Below, one piece after another: positions 33,475 to 45,899 of a DNA stretch of 64,000 nucleotides. How positions within the stretch are numbered: the first letter of the stretch is position 1; each line of letters starts with the position of its first letter. The notes under the pieces are model-generated. The model was not told the origin of the DNA, did not search any database, and was given only the letters and a program-made list of their open reading frames with translations. Origin of the DNA: Hydra vulgaris (lineage: Eukaryota > Cnidaria > Hydrozoa > Anthoathecata > Hydridae); the NCBI RefSeq assembly GCF_038396675.1, contig NC_088934.1, positions 3,042,001 to 3,106,000 of the forward strand, given 5' to 3'. Made by a program: the position numbers and the translations under genes.

Positions 33475-33744
33475 ATAAAAATATATATAAACATATTACA
33501 AAGAACATGCTTTTTATGTGATTATCCAAAAGCTTTTACGAAATTTGTCATTAAGCATTAGGAGTTTTTTAGAAAAATCTTTTTCTAAAAAATGCTTTAT
33601 TTTAAGTTACTATCGTTGAGCATTCATCAGTTATAAAGTCGAGCTTATTTCAGACACGATTTCGGAAATTTCCAACAATTAGTTTTTGCTCTGCGTGTTT
33701 TTTGATGACCAAGTGGCAACGACCGCATTGCGAGTAATGAGTGT

Positions 33745-33905
33745 TTTAACCTGTTTGATGAGATTTCTTAACCCTATATGTTTGATGTGACTTCTAAATA
33801 TTATATGTTTGATGTGACTTCTTAACCATATATGTTTGATGTGGCTTCCTAATATTATATGTTTGATGTGACTTCTTAACCTTATGTTTTATGTGGTTTC
33901 TTAAT
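33745..33905. repeat. About 31-bp minisatellite
   Basis: Five units of TATATGTTTGATGTGACTTC followed by TTAATAT, directly upstream of the hAT relic. Confidence 0.8.
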
Positions 33906-33982
33906 ATTATTGCTTTGTTTTAAATACTATAATGTACAGCTAAAAAAAAGTTTTTATGATGAAAACTTTTTGTTTTATATTC

Positions 33983-35646
33983 CAGAGCCGTAACCACAAT
34001 TTTGATATTAGGGGGGCCTATGGATCTTTTAAATGAAGGAGGGACTAACGAAAAGTTTTAATTTTTATTTATAATGTATATTTGATTATAATCGAACTCT
34101 ACATTTATGAAACAAATAAAAAATGTAATATTTGCGTCAAACATCGTTTATCTCTACAAAAATGCTAACTGAAATTTCCAAAATCTTTATTTGTGTTTGA
34201 CATTTATTAATAAACTCATTTGCAATCTCGACCATATCAATTTTGTCCACTGCTTCCACAAGAGTATGAAGAACTAGAAATCTGTTTAGGCGGAAATCTA
34301 TTGTTGTTGATCGAAGGTAGGTAGGTAACTCTTTTTAAAGCGGAAAAAGATCTTTCACTACAAGCATGAGTAGCTGGCATGACAAGAATTAGCTTGGCAA
34401 TCTTTACAACTTTGGTAAGTAAAGCTCTTTTAGAGTGATCCAAACTCTTGAAAAACAAGATGAGATCTTTGATAGTGAATTTTTTAATGTCGAAACCTAA
34501 TGATGTTGGTAAAAGAGCAATTTGTGTTTTAGCAAAAGATTGGGTATTGTCTTGACAGTAAAAGTGACAAACTGATTGTAGATGATTTTCCCAACTTTTC
34601 CTGTTTATTGACTTGAGAAAAACTTCCTGAAGATCAAGACACCTTATAATCAGGTTGATCAAATCTCTGTTTTATAAAACTGATATTAAGATCGAAAGCT
34701 TCAAAATAGGTTAATAGGAGATGATGGTTTTTTTTGGGTTAAGAGTTGTTTTTAAATAATCCGACATTTTCCTTTTTCTCGAGAGTTTAGGCTCAACGAT
34801 ACCAGGCTGGGTATTCCATTTCAAAGCACGTTTCCATAACAGTTCGTAAATTTCCTGCTTCGGGATTTTTCCAGAACATTAATGACTTGAAATGCTGAAT
34901 TCTGTCCTTCCGCTGTCAAAACATTTTAACTTTGGAGTGCCTTATTTGTTTTCATTTCGGTATCATTCAACTCTTGATATCTCCAAAGTTCCATTAGCTC
35001 ACGATAGTTTTCTAGAAATAATTTAAAAACATCGCTACGCACTGTCCACCTCGTTGGACAAAATTTATGGATAGACTTTGAATTGTTCTCCGTTAGTTCT
35101 CTAATAGCATTAAGCTTTGAATTTCTTTTAGGTGATTTTTTGATAAGTTTGCAAATCTATATATTACAAACCATATGCTGTTCTAAAGGTTTCGTTAAGA
35201 CTTGAAATATTTTTGATGACATCGCCGATGGCAAGGTTTAAAGCATGGCCGTAGCAATACGTGTATAAGCACTTTTTGTTAAACAAGTTTATCTCAGTTG
35301 CTACTCCAGATTTAGGACCAGACATATTAGCAGCTCCGTCATAGCATTGACCACGCGCATCTTCTAACCTCAAATTCATCCTCAAGAGAATATCTTTGAG
35401 AACACAAAAAATTTCTTCGAAAGTTGTATTTGGTAACGGATGCATACCAATGAACTCTTCGTGTACTTGTAAATCATCATTGACCCATCGAAGACTAACA
35501 ACCATTTTTGCATATATGAAAATATACATGTTAAAAATATTTTACATATATGTTTTTCCCTAATAAGTTTAATTTAAAAAAAGATTTAATTTGAATACAG
35601 AGCCGTAACACCAGGAGGGCTAAAGCCCCCTGGTGTTACGGGTCTG
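33983..35646 (-). mobile_element. hAT-family transposon relic with ends
   Basis: The left terminus is CAGAGCCGTAAC; the right terminus, GTTACGGGTCTG, pairs at 11 of 12 positions. The flanks share TATTC at both junctions, shorter than the usual 8-bp hAT duplication. The right end lies in a near-perfect hairpin at 35593-35652. At 1.66 kb it is too short for a full hAT element, so the 5' part of the transposase is deleted. Confidence 0.75.
34237..35529 (-). pseudogene. hAT transposase pseudogene
   Basis: From 35529 downward: a segment with GQCYDGAANMSG and YCYGHALNLAIGDVIKN. Then, in another frame (about 35130-34950), HKFCPTRWTVRSDVFKLFLE. Finally 34662-34237 holds LVMPATHACSERSFSALKRV, the hAT C-terminal dimerisation block. 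The order and spacing match the middle and end of hAT (zinc-finger MYM-like) transposases. At least two frameshifts break it, and the N-terminal zinc-finger part is absent. Confidence 0.88.
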
Positions 35647-36056
35647 TATTCAGTTGTTGAACTAAAAATATCACATTTATAACATCCTGATTACGAGTTG
35701 CATTAGAGTTGTGGGAACAGCCTGGACCATAGTACTGCGTGAGACTATTTACATACTTAACGAGAAAAAGCAAACTTTAGAATTTTCTTTTTTATACCAA
35801 ACTTTGATCGATGAAATAATAAATTTCGACCTTCGCACTAGTAATTCTTTACATGTTTAACAATCTATGGGAAACAAACTGTTTTTCTAAATTTTTGTCT
35901 ATATGTAGAAAAGACTTTGGCTGTTTAATAATAAAGAAGTAGTAACTTTTTTAACCTTTTAAAAATGTTTTAAATATTTAGAAGCAATTTCATCTATTAC
36001 CTATAAGCCACCATCTATTTCATGGAAATGAGACCTTATAAATTTTCTACAAAATA
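35647..36056. other. No gene recognised
   Basis: AT-rich DNA between the hAT relic and a short palindrome (AGAGCGCTTTTAAGCGCTCT, 36057-36076). Confidence 0.4.
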
Positions 36057-36126
36057 GAGCGCTTTTAAGCGCTCTATTTATAAAAAACAGAGCAATAATA
36101 AATTAGTAGAAATTAAAATTGTATAA

Positions 36127-36152
36127 GTGTGTGCGCGCGCGCATGTGTGTGT
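36127..36152. repeat. Short GT/GC microsatellite
   Basis: Alternating GTGTGTGCGCGCGCGC type sequence after a tail-like block ACAGAGCAATAATAAATTA (36087-36105), which recurs before a TA repeat at 51204-51222. Confidence 0.6.
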
Positions 36153-36543
36153 ATACATTAATAAGTTAATTTTCAATTTAAAATCTACTTATACATATGT
36201 CAATAAAAAATAGTTAACTATATATATAAAATAAAAATTATGTAAAAAGTGTTTCAGATTTCTAATAATAAATGTTACGTTAAAGTTTACAAACACTTTT
36301 ATCGTTTTTTTTTAATTTATATATTTTTTATCAAATATATACTTTATATAACTTTATAACTATATAATTTCAACTTTTTAACTTGATTAGCACTTTTTTT
36401 TTACATAGGATTGCATATAACTTTGCATACCTTATTATATTATATATAATAATATTATATATTGTATGTTAACTTTGTATATCTTACACCATGTTTATCA
36501 CCTCATACAGTATTGTTAATTTTCTTTCTATAATTGTTTTTAC

Positions 36544-36549
36544 TTTATT
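36544..36549 (-). terminator. Candidate GPCR polyadenylation signal
   Basis: TTTATT on + (AATAAA on -) about 130 bp past the stop codon. Such hexamers are frequent by chance here. Confidence 0.25.
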
Positions 36550-36679
36550 GTTATACTCTTCTCATCTCGATTTATTCTAAAATTTTTAGAAAAGTTTTCC
36601 AAATAAACAGTAGCCAATATGACGCGGGTTGCAATAAAACCACCGAGGTTTGCCATATTTACATTTTCTATTTTATAAA

Positions 36680-37555
36680 TCAATCTACTGTTGTAATAAT
36701 GTAGCTTCGACTTTCTAGTAAAGCATGCGTAGTTTCATTACGCGATCTGTTGATGCTTCGAGATTCGTATATTACTTTTGCAAAATAGATACAAGGATTT
36801 ATAAGAGAGTTAAGCGTAATCGCAAGATTACCAATTGGATGATAAAGATCTTCATCAAAATAACTAACGGTTATAGGCATTAAACAAACAACAAAGCTTA
36901 TACCAATAAAAGTACAGAACATTGTCATCCTTTTTAAACGATCCTGCTGTACGTTGCATTCAGGGCTAAAATCTTGAATAATTGATTTCCTTTGTAGCAC
37001 TAATAACAATGAAATATATAAGTAAACTATCATAACAAAAAATGCAGAGAATGCAAACACGCAGGCACGAATATATACCCCTATTTTTGTGTCTAATGAA
37101 AAAACCGATAACACTGAAAATGTAGGAGTTAATATTAGTGAGATTATCCAAATACCAGCAATTGTACCAAACTTTATTTTAAAAGTGTTGAAAATATAAT
37201 ATTTTCTCGGATATTTAATGGCATAAAAACGTTCAACAGCAACTGCTATGACGTGGAAAGTTGATGCGAAAACTGAAAACAGAAATACGGAATCAAATAT
37301 TTTGGTCACTATTTCATGAGAGATTCTTGGAACAATCGTAGGGTTCATTTCTCCAGAAAGATACCAACCATCTATTCCTAACGTAGCAACACCACTTGTG
37401 AAATCAGAAATAGATAAACTTAAAAGTAAATAATCAATGCGATCTAAACTCTTCCATTTCCGCACAATCAAAAGTTGCTCTACGAAGTTTGCCAGAATCA
37501 CTGCAGAATCAATTATAATACAAGCAACCATCCATGGTACGGACATTATTGTCAA
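36680..37555 (-). CDS. Class A (rhodopsin-like) G protein-coupled receptor, single exon
   Basis: Seven hydrophobic segments at roughly residues 8-31, 41-62, 86-107, 129-151, 161-187, 211-232 and 241-260 of 291. Family marks: N23 in TM1; LSLSISD in TM2 (D51); ERF (108-110) in place of DRY, followed by YAIKYP; W136 in TM4; NPCIY (253-257) in TM7. TM6 has CLMP where CWxP is usual. There is no cysteine at the extracellular end of TM3, so the standard disulfide is absent. The N-terminus is very short and has no signal peptide. The tail has about 30 residues. It acts in the plasma membrane; ligand unknown. An intronless gene is common for this class in cnidarians. No disabling change is visible. 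The start could be M1 or M4. Confidence 0.92.
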   Translation of the reverse strand: MTIMSVPWMVACIIIDSAVILANFVEQLLIVRKWKSLDRIDYLLLSLSISDFTSGVATLGIDGWYLSGEMNPTIVPRISHEIVTKIFDSVFLFSVFASTFHVIAVAVERFYAIKYPRKYYIFNTFKIKFGTIAGIWIISLILTPTFSVLSVFSLDTKIGVYIRACVFAFSAFFVMIVYLYISLLLVLQRKSIIQDFSPECNVQQDRLKRMTMFCTFIGISFVVCLMPITVSYFDEDLYHPIGNLAITLNSLINPCIYFAKVIYESRSINRSRNETTHALLESRSYIITTVD

Positions 37556-40500
37556 TTTTTATCTTTATGATAGAACAAAATTTGAAGTTCACAAAAAGCC
37601 TAGAATTTACAGAAAAAAATATTTATAACTTGAACTTCAAAATTATACAAATTGTAAGTCATGGAACCACGCCACGTTCTTGGTCTTATGTGCAGCACGG
37701 TATGCGGGATATATACGTACAACAAAAATCCAAAGCCTCAGTTTCCATAAAACAAGACTAATTTATTAAAACAGCATTTAAAACATTTTATAAGGCAATC
37801 TTGTTTTCTACCACAAAAATCTTATTTACTTTTTTTATATAAGCAGTTACACTAAGAGATATATTTTTGTATCTAATATTTAAAGAATTTAATTTTTTTC
37901 ACTGTATTTCGGTTTAAAGAAATCAAAGAACGTTTTATCATTTGTTTTCATTTAACCAATGGATTTCCCGCCTTTTATCCAAAAACCAATGCTTTTAATA
38001 CTACGTATCAAACAAATTGTTCAAAAGGTTTTAATTTATTCCAAATTTAACATGCACTTATTAAACGTTATATAAAGTTGAAAAAAGAAAACAGTACCGA
38101 GTTCTACAATGACTTATTCTTCAAACGCGAGGTGGGTCGGAATTTCATTTTGGTCTAATTTCATTTTGATTTCAAAAGATTCTTTTTTAAATAAAAAAAA
38201 TATTTGAAGAGAAGACGCCTCTTACTTTTTTATTTGTTTTTTATGATTGTTATATTAATTTTGAAACAATGGCACCGCGAGTTAAGAGCATTGTGGTATT
38301 AAGTTGAAAACCAAAATTGCTCTCAAATAATCACATTATATGTATTTGAATCTTTTAAATCAAACTTTCTTTCTTTTGTATTCTTTTGTAGTTATAACAA
38401 CTCTTATGTTTTAGTTTTTAGAAAACCAACAAACGTGGCGTAGTTTACAACCGAACAAAAAGAATTAAAGCAATAAAAATCTTTGCATTAAAAAAAAAAT
38501 TGAAACAAAAAGAACTATATCAAATAATTTAACAAATATAACAAATAATTTAACAAATATAACAAATAATTTAACGTTACATATTTTTTTTTTTCTTTAA
38601 TTTATATTTGATTTGATTTGATAAAGTCTTTAACATTTCCCACTTTAACGGAAAAAACAATTTTTTAAATATTTTTAACATAAGTATTAAAAAAAAAAAG
38701 CTGTTACCAATGGTTATATGAATCTTCATATATCTGCAATATTTATCAAGTGTTAATTTCAAATACTCAAAAAAGTGAAGGTCTTTGTTTTCAAAAAGTT
38801 TGATTGTCGTCAAAAAGTTAAATATTTTATAAAACTTCTTTAATATTTAAAGAGTCGAAATATACAATCATATAGCTTTGAAAAGTGACATCTAAAAAAC
38901 AATTTATTATTTGTTGTATAAAATGTTTTTTATATTTTTTATGTCATTCCGACAAATCCCCTTGGGCTAATTGCAAATACCCTTGTAACAAAACCTCTAC
39001 TGTTATTTTAAGACAAAATAACAATATAATAATAAAACCCTACCACTTTTTAGCGTTCAAAAATTATGACCATATAAAGTTTGGATCTCCTTATTTGAGG
39101 GGGTTACAAATTTTACATGATCAAAATTTTAAAACACAAAAAATAAAAAATAAAAACGTTTAAACCTAAATTTAAATTTATTATATATAATAAATTACTC
39201 TATAGGGTAAATAGTTATTAAAAACTTGTTGCTCTCACTTTTGGGGGTAAGAGGGGGGATTCAGGAGGAAGGCTGGAAGCGTAAGGGTAAGAGGAAGGCT
39301 GGAAATTTTTACGACTTTTAAATCAAAAAAATTTTAAATCTAAAAACGGTGTTGGAATCAAAGTCCTAAAAAACCGTTTAGCCATTTTTTCAAAACTTTT
39401 AAAAACTTTTAAAAAAATAAAAAAGGAAAAACAATAACAATAAATGAAACAAAAATAAAAATGTCAATCAAAAGTAACTATTAAAAAAAGCGTCGTAACT
39501 CAATTTAGAAAAAAAAGGAAACGAGTCTAATGACCTCCGATAGAAACAAAAATTAAAAAAAAAATTTATTAGAAATTTATTTTTATTATTCATTATTATT
39601 ACTATTATTATAATTATTATATTTTTAAATTATTAATTATAAAAACAGATTTAAATAAAATATGTGTAATAAATAAAAATTATATTAATAATAAATACGT
39701 TAAATAAACATAGCACACATTCAAGGCTTGGTTTATTAACTTCTCAAGAGGAGGAGAGATTTTGAATGTTGAGAAAAGTAGTAGAAAATATTTTCTCAAA
39801 ACATCTATAAAATTATTCTAAATAACATTTTTTGTAACTTATTTTTTTGTTAAACTATTCTAAATAACATTTTTATATTTTGTTTGAAATACCTCCCAAA
39901 ATATTCAAAATGAAACCATTATTATGAAGACGGATTTTAGATGCTTCAATTTAAAATTAACATTGCACTTACAAAAAGCAATGCAACCATTCAAACAAAC
40001 ATTACCAGTACATTATTAACCATTAATATAGTAAAGTAGAAACTAAAAAATTAAGCAAACACAATCTTGCAACACTTTAACGCAAAATTACGCAACCGCA
40101 TTATAGCACAAAAAAAGCACAATCTTGCAACACTTAGTGCAATCTTGCTTAGTGCAAAGCCGCAAAACTTAACGCAAAATAAAAAAAAATAAAAAAAATA
40201 AAAAGAAAAAAAATTAAAATCAAAGGATAACTTTATAAACATTTTAAACATATTTAAAAAACATTAATTCTGTAATATCGAAATAAACTCGTTACCCTCA
40301 TCTGAGAAGTTTCTGATAAAAATAATGAACTTGATTATATTTTTTTATAAATAAAAATTATTGATAACAAACGCTAATCTTAATATTAAAAAAAACCCGT
40401 AAACGGTTTACCATATAATATATTACTTCGTATATAAAACTTCATCCATAGAATGAATATAAAGAAACTTTTTGATTTGAAAATAAACGGCGAACACCTG

Positions 40501-40854
40501 ATATTGATAAGTATATCCTAAAACTATTATCTCTACAAAAAAAACAAAAGCAACAGGTGAACTCACGGCATAAACACTTTAGTAAATAACGGGCACATGT
40601 TAGACACCCGGGTTTGCATAATGCAGCACTAAGATTAGTAAATAAAATTCTAATCAATATCGAATTATTGTCACGCTTATTTAATGTCACGCTTAATTAA
40701 ATTAATGTCACGCTTAATGTAAAACCGATAACAAAATTCAATATCAAAAATAAAATATGTTTCATGACTGTTTGTTTGGTTAGTTGCTAATTTCGTGACA
40801 AAAGAATTAAGAGAAAAACTTTTATTCAAAATACTTTTTTATTTTATTTAAAAA
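37556..40854. other. AT-rich intergenic DNA
   Basis: Contains a 21-bp repeat (AACAAATAATTTAACAAATA, 2.6 copies, 38520-38576), a TTATTA low-complexity stretch at 39570-39640, and a patch with repeated CAATCTTGCAACACTT at 40060-40170. The open frames here (38577-38813, 38885-39163, 40051-40251, 40442-40690) show no family motifs. Confidence 0.4.
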
Positions 40855-40985
40855 AAAGCCAATCCCTAATTGTCTTATCACAGAGCACCGAGGAAGAGCA
40901 TTTAACCAGGAAATTCACGCCTCCTTTCTAAATAATATCGCTTATCTGGCGGAGCCGGAGCCTCCGACTTTTTGGTGCAAACCCA
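40855..40985 (-). mobile_element. Second-family SINE, antisense copy with altered head
   Basis: On the - strand it reads AGAAAGGAGGCG, GGTTAAATGC and GGTGCTCTGTGATAAGACAA, matching the body at 32632-32820. The tRNA-like head is replaced by a GC-rich stretch (GGAGGCTCCGGCTCCGCC). Confidence 0.75.
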
Positions 40986-42779
40986 AAACTCTTTTTATTT
41001 CTCCCCCTAGATTTTTTACTACTGTGGTGTATTACTGTAGTGTATTACTGTATTTGTATTAATGTATTTTTAATTGTAAATGGAAAATAAATAATTTAAA
41101 AACAACCTTTAAAGAAAATAAGTTACTAACGGATGTGTTTGAAAGCAAAATTCAAAACTAAAGCTTATAATTATGCTCTATAAAATATTTTGTGCTTAAC
41201 TAGACAACTGTAAAGCAATTTTGCACTTATCACATCAGTGTCAAACGTACTAAGATTAAAATTACTTAGCATTTATGTCGTGGCAAAGTCATAATCTGAA
41301 ATCTTTCAGAATATGACTTTGCCATGAGTAAATAATCCTCCAATCAGATAAAAATTGTTGATGTGATCATAGAAATTTGCATAGAAATTTTCATAAAATG
41401 AGTATTTTACCTTTTATTGTGTGTGAAACTGTAGAGAAAAACGAAGAAAAATGACGAACGTTTTGAAATTTTTTTGCAAAAGTGTCATTCATTGAATAAT
41501 AATATTTCACTCTGTTTGTTTTATCATAATGATTTATTTCCAAGCAAAATAATTTGTAATAAAACTCAAAATGTAAAGCTTATAAGTTTGTCATTCACAT
41601 GATCAAAGCAATTTTTGTTCTCAACTTAATTAAACTTGATTAAACTTTAATAACTGCTAAATTCTTCTATAAAATTCCTAAACAAACACGCATTGCAAAA
41701 AAGAATACCTTAAAAGGTTCCACCCGTGACGTACCACCTCATTAGAAGTAACCTTACCGAAATATATTTTTTTTAAAGTAATATAGCGTTTTATGTTCAA
41801 TTAAGTCTCCGTGCAAAAGAACAAATAATCTCCTACTTCTATTTAAAAGTTAAATATAGCGCGACGTACTTTATGTATGACCTCTATACAAGCATGAATT
41901 TTTACAAAACTTAAAAAAAAATGTTACATTCTATTAAAAAAACTGTCATCCTAATTCACTTCTATGTATTTGTTATCGTGCAAAAAGGAAGAATACCCAA
42001 CCAGTACCTCCTGCTATATTGAACTCAAATGATTTCAACCTTTTGTCAAAAGTTCTAGATTCATTTATGTTTGTCAAAGATAGATCTTTAAAAATGTCAA
42101 ATTTATGCTGATTTGCAGCGATTTTTTTGTGCACAAGAACGAAAACGAGAACGAATGAAAACACCTTTCGTTTACAAAAACGAAAACTAGAACAAAATTT
42201 ATTTTAAGAAAGAGAGCATAATAAAAACGCTAATTTAAAATTTTCAAACGGAATAAAAACTGAATTGAAATTATTTTAAAACGAAAATATTTTCGTTCTA
42301 GTTTTGAGACGAATTAAATTATTTGATTTATATAATTATTTTAGTATAGTATTTTATAATAATGTATTGTTTGAACCTAATTGAATATAGTTATCAAATA
42401 GTTCGAATATATTTACTCAAACTGAAAAAAATTGAAAGACAAACACAACAACACGATGAGTAAACTTTGAGCTAGTACAAAGAGGAATAGTTTAGAATAA
42501 TGATTGAATTGAAAGAAATGAAAAGAATAGTTTAGTACAGAAATGATTTAACTACGATGCATCATCCTATAAATCAGTATGTTTAGTCTTATTTGATGGT
42601 GAAAAAATATGAAATACAAAGTTGTGTGGAAAGAACCCAACATATCTTAAGATTTGTTTGACTGTTTGGGGAATTGTTTTTATTTTTAAACAAACGACTC
42701 ATTTTATTATTTTAGAGTAATTTTATTCGATAACGTATACGCACTTATTTATAGGTTGAATAATAGAATAAAACCAATA
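40986..42779. other. AT-rich DNA with GAAC/ATAAAAAC-type repeats
   Basis: 42120-42310 contains repeated ACGAAAAC and GGAATAAAAACTGAATTG blocks. Similar blocks (AACTGAATAAAAAC) recur at 44340-44470 on the far side of the second hAT relic. No gene seen. Confidence 0.4.
41281..41324. repeat. 44-nt hairpin, 20 of 21 pairs
   Basis: TGGCAAAGTCATA with TATGACTTTGCCA, and inside it TCTGAAA with TTTCAGA, separated by one A-A mismatch. Confidence 0.85.
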
Positions 42780-44200
42780 CATGCTCTGCCTGATTTGTAT
42801 CTTTGTGAAACATCCGCTTACAGGTGAACAAATTGCTGATTGTTTTGAAAAATGCCTGAAGTATTGGAATATTTTAAGAGAAAAATAATGCTTGTTATTT
42901 CGGATAATGGAGTAAATACGGTCTAAGGCATAAAGTTATCAAGAATGAAAGCTCAAGCTGAACGTGATATACTTATTGAATTAGAAAATGAGGTTAATAA
43001 AGAGAAGATAACTAATACGGAAGACCACGAGAATATAACAAATAGTGAAGAGTGGGAGCAACTTGAATTGATAGCAGAAAACGTAGCATTCAGAAGATTG
43101 AGATGCCTTGCACATGTTATACAGCTAGTTTTAAATTTAGCATATGATGGTAAACATCATGGCTTCCTTTTTAAGGTACGTGGATTAGTTGGAAAAATTT
43201 GCAAATCTTCTGTGGCATAAGAAAAAATTATCGACAAATGTGGTAAGGCTGGGATCAGCGACTGTAATACAAGATAGAACAGCACTTGCTTTATGGTTCA
43301 GAGATTTCTGGAAATAAAGACATTTATCAATGAAGTGCTTGGTGACCTTCACATGGATTCACTTGTCAATAACGAATGGAAAATGTTTCAGGATTTTGTC
43401 AATCGTTTTTAGAATCTTTGACCAATAAAACTGTTAATCTCCAGACGGATGTACTTTCTCTATCTAGTGTTATACCTTTGATATTTAGTTTAAAATGCCA
43501 CTTTTTTAGCAATTTGGAGACGCCAGAGACGTATCAGTTACAATGCTTGAAGATCTACGCCGTTAATTTGCAGTTCTTATGCAGTCAAACAATCTTAATT
43601 TTAATCCGTGTGTAATAGCTTTTTTAGATATTGAGCATATACAAATCAGAGAGTGTACCAATACATAAATTTTGAATACATTAACGAAATGGAAATTTTA
43701 AGCTACAAAGCAGCAAGTAGATAAAAAAAAGCTTGTTCTACGTAATAAAGCATAAAATAAACTCAACAAATATTTTATTGAAATAAAAAACAGCTTTATG
43801 CACCAAAATGCTGTAAATTTCTGGAAGATGAGGCATGTCGTTTACCCACATATTGAACCATTAACTGAAGACCTCATTGCAGCTCCTGCAACTCAAGCAT
43901 ATGTTGAAAGATTTTTTTAAATCTGTAGCTTGCTCACAAATGGATGGAGAAATCAAATGTCAGCGTCATTTGAAATGAGAGTTTTCTTTTAGCTAAATTC
44001 TCAACTAGTCTAGATGATAATCATACAACCACTTCGTCATTTATTACGTCATTTAATTGCAAAATATATAAGTAATTATTAAAGTCAATACAATAACTTG
44101 GATCCCTAATGACAAATTATTTTTGTGTTTTTTTTTCGTTTTTTTTTCGTTTGTTTTTTGGGGTAGGGGGGTCTATGAACCCCTAGCCACGGCACTGGGT
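42780..44200 (+). pseudogene. Second hAT-family transposon relic
   Basis: 42945-43220 reads RRLRCLAHVIQLVLNLAYDG, the conserved C-x-A-H-x-x-x-L-x-L block. 43870-43960 reads APATQAYVERFF, stop, ICSLLTNGWRNQMSASFEMR, the C-terminal dimerisation block. The right edge CCCTAGCCACGGCACTG (44181-44197) is a typical hAT terminus. I did not find the left terminus. Frames between are broken. Confidence 0.8.
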
Positions 44201-44645
44201 GTATAATTTTACATTTAACTAAGTTTTCTCATTTTTGTGTTTGCTTATAGCACTAAGTCCTACTTCTTTCAATTATATAGGCCTATATTATTTATAAACT
44301 ATATTACATTAAAATAAGATGAGATAAAAATTGATACGACAAACGAAAATTGAGCTAAATAAAAACTGGAACTAAAATTGTTTTAACATGAACTGAATAA
44401 AAAGTGGAGCTAAAAACTTTGCCTTTAAATAATGAACTGAATAAAAACTAAACTTAGTATTTTTTTTCCGAACAAAAATATAACTGCTGGTTTGAATTTT
44501 TAGTTTAAAAAACGTTAATGGTTGGATTAATAAATTGTAGTTTTTAGTGGATGCAGAAAAAATTATTTCGTAGATAAGCTCAAGCAGTAAAACATAGCTC
44601 TAAAATTATCACATCTGTCTTGAAATATTAAAACAAAAATCCTTG

Positions 44646-44760
44646 AAGTTTGTGTATCCCTAAAGTTTGTGTATCCTTAAAGTTTGTGTATCATTAAAGT
44701 TTGTGTATCATTAAAGTTTGTGTATCATTAAAGTTTGTGTATCCTTAAAGTTTGTGTATC
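44646..44760. repeat. 17-bp tandem repeat, seven copies
   Basis: Units of AAAGTTTGTGTATCCTT and AAAGTTTGTGTATCATT. Confidence 0.93.
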
Positions 44761-44798
44761 ATAGGCTGAATTCCTTTGAACCTTATCTTAGCAAGTAT

Positions 44799-44968
44799 AT
44801 GGGATGTTTTCTCACTGTATATGTGATGTGGGGCTCATTGTATATGGGATGTGCGACTCACAAAAATATGGGATGTGATGCTCACTGTATATGGGATATG
44901 GGAGCCACTGCATATATGGGATATGGGACTCACTGTATATAAGATGTGGGATTCACAAACATATGGGA
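44799..44968. repeat. About 30-bp degenerate minisatellite
   Basis: Units of CTCACTGTATATGGGATGTG and variants, about six copies. The two overlapping frames here are repeat translation, not genes. Confidence 0.85.
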
Positions 44969-45074
44969 CTCACTCTAGAAAAGTTTTAGTGTGCAAAAAC
45001 ATGATCGTAAAGTCTTTTAAGAAAAAAAATTATTTTATGTCTATTTTATAAAAGACTAAAAATAGACATGAAAA

Positions 45075-45434
45075 TTTTGCCATCTAGCATATTATGTTTT
45101 GCCATCTAGCATATTATGTTATGCCATCTAGCATATTATGTTTTGCCATCTAGCATATTATGTTTTGCCATCTAGCATATTATGTTTTGCCATCTAGCAT
45201 ATTATGTTATGCCATCTAGCATATTATGTTTTGCCATCTAGCATATTATGTTTTGCCATCTAGCATATTATGTTATGCCATCTAGCATATTATGTTTTGC
45301 CATCTAGCATATTATGTTTTGCCATCTAGCATATTATGTTTTGCCATCTAGCATATTATGTTATGCCATCTAGCATATTATGTTTTGCCATCTAGCATAT
45401 TATGTTTTGCCATCTAGCATATTATGTTATGCCA
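45075..45434. repeat. 22-bp satellite-like array, 16.4 copies
   Basis: Unit TTTTGCCATCTAGCATATTA plus TG, exact period. The only variant is TTAT for TTTT at the start of units 3, 7, 10, 14 and 17, giving a seven-unit higher-order period of 154 bp. Confidence 0.97.
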
Positions 45435-45899
45435 ATATTAAAACCAAGTTAAAGGCGTTAGACCAGCATTTCTCCAATTTATTTGTCTTCAACTGTTGTA
45501 TCACTATAGGTTATATTATAATTTATTCAATCTTTTGTTAGGACGTTTAAATATACGCTAAACAATTATTTTTTATATATATATTTGAAAGGTTTTAAGT
45601 AATTTTTGTATCTTGGTGCTCGAAAATACGAGAGAATGTGTTTTTTCTCTTAACTATAGTTATTTAAAATAAAAATTTTTAATTATAGCTATTTTAAAAT
45701 AGCAGAAGGTATTTATATTTTTTAACTATTATATAAAAAGTATCGTAATAGTCAAAAATATAATATATAGCAGAAAGAGCATGTCCACATACATTTGTAA
45801 CAATTATGCAACGGATTGTATATAGGTACGTAAGTAGATGACTGAGTAAGAATAATCGTAACTGCATAAGTATCAACAATAATGAGATAACTGTTAACA

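Noticed and set aside
36966..37151. 61-codon reverse frame
   Set aside because: Shadow of the GPCR gene in another frame.
44718..45051. Overlapping open frames with repeated Y-M-G-x-G
   Set aside because: Translation of the 30-bp minisatellite.
45075..45434. CRISPR-like array
   Set aside because: Units are directly adjacent with no spacers; it is a tandem repeat in a eukaryote.
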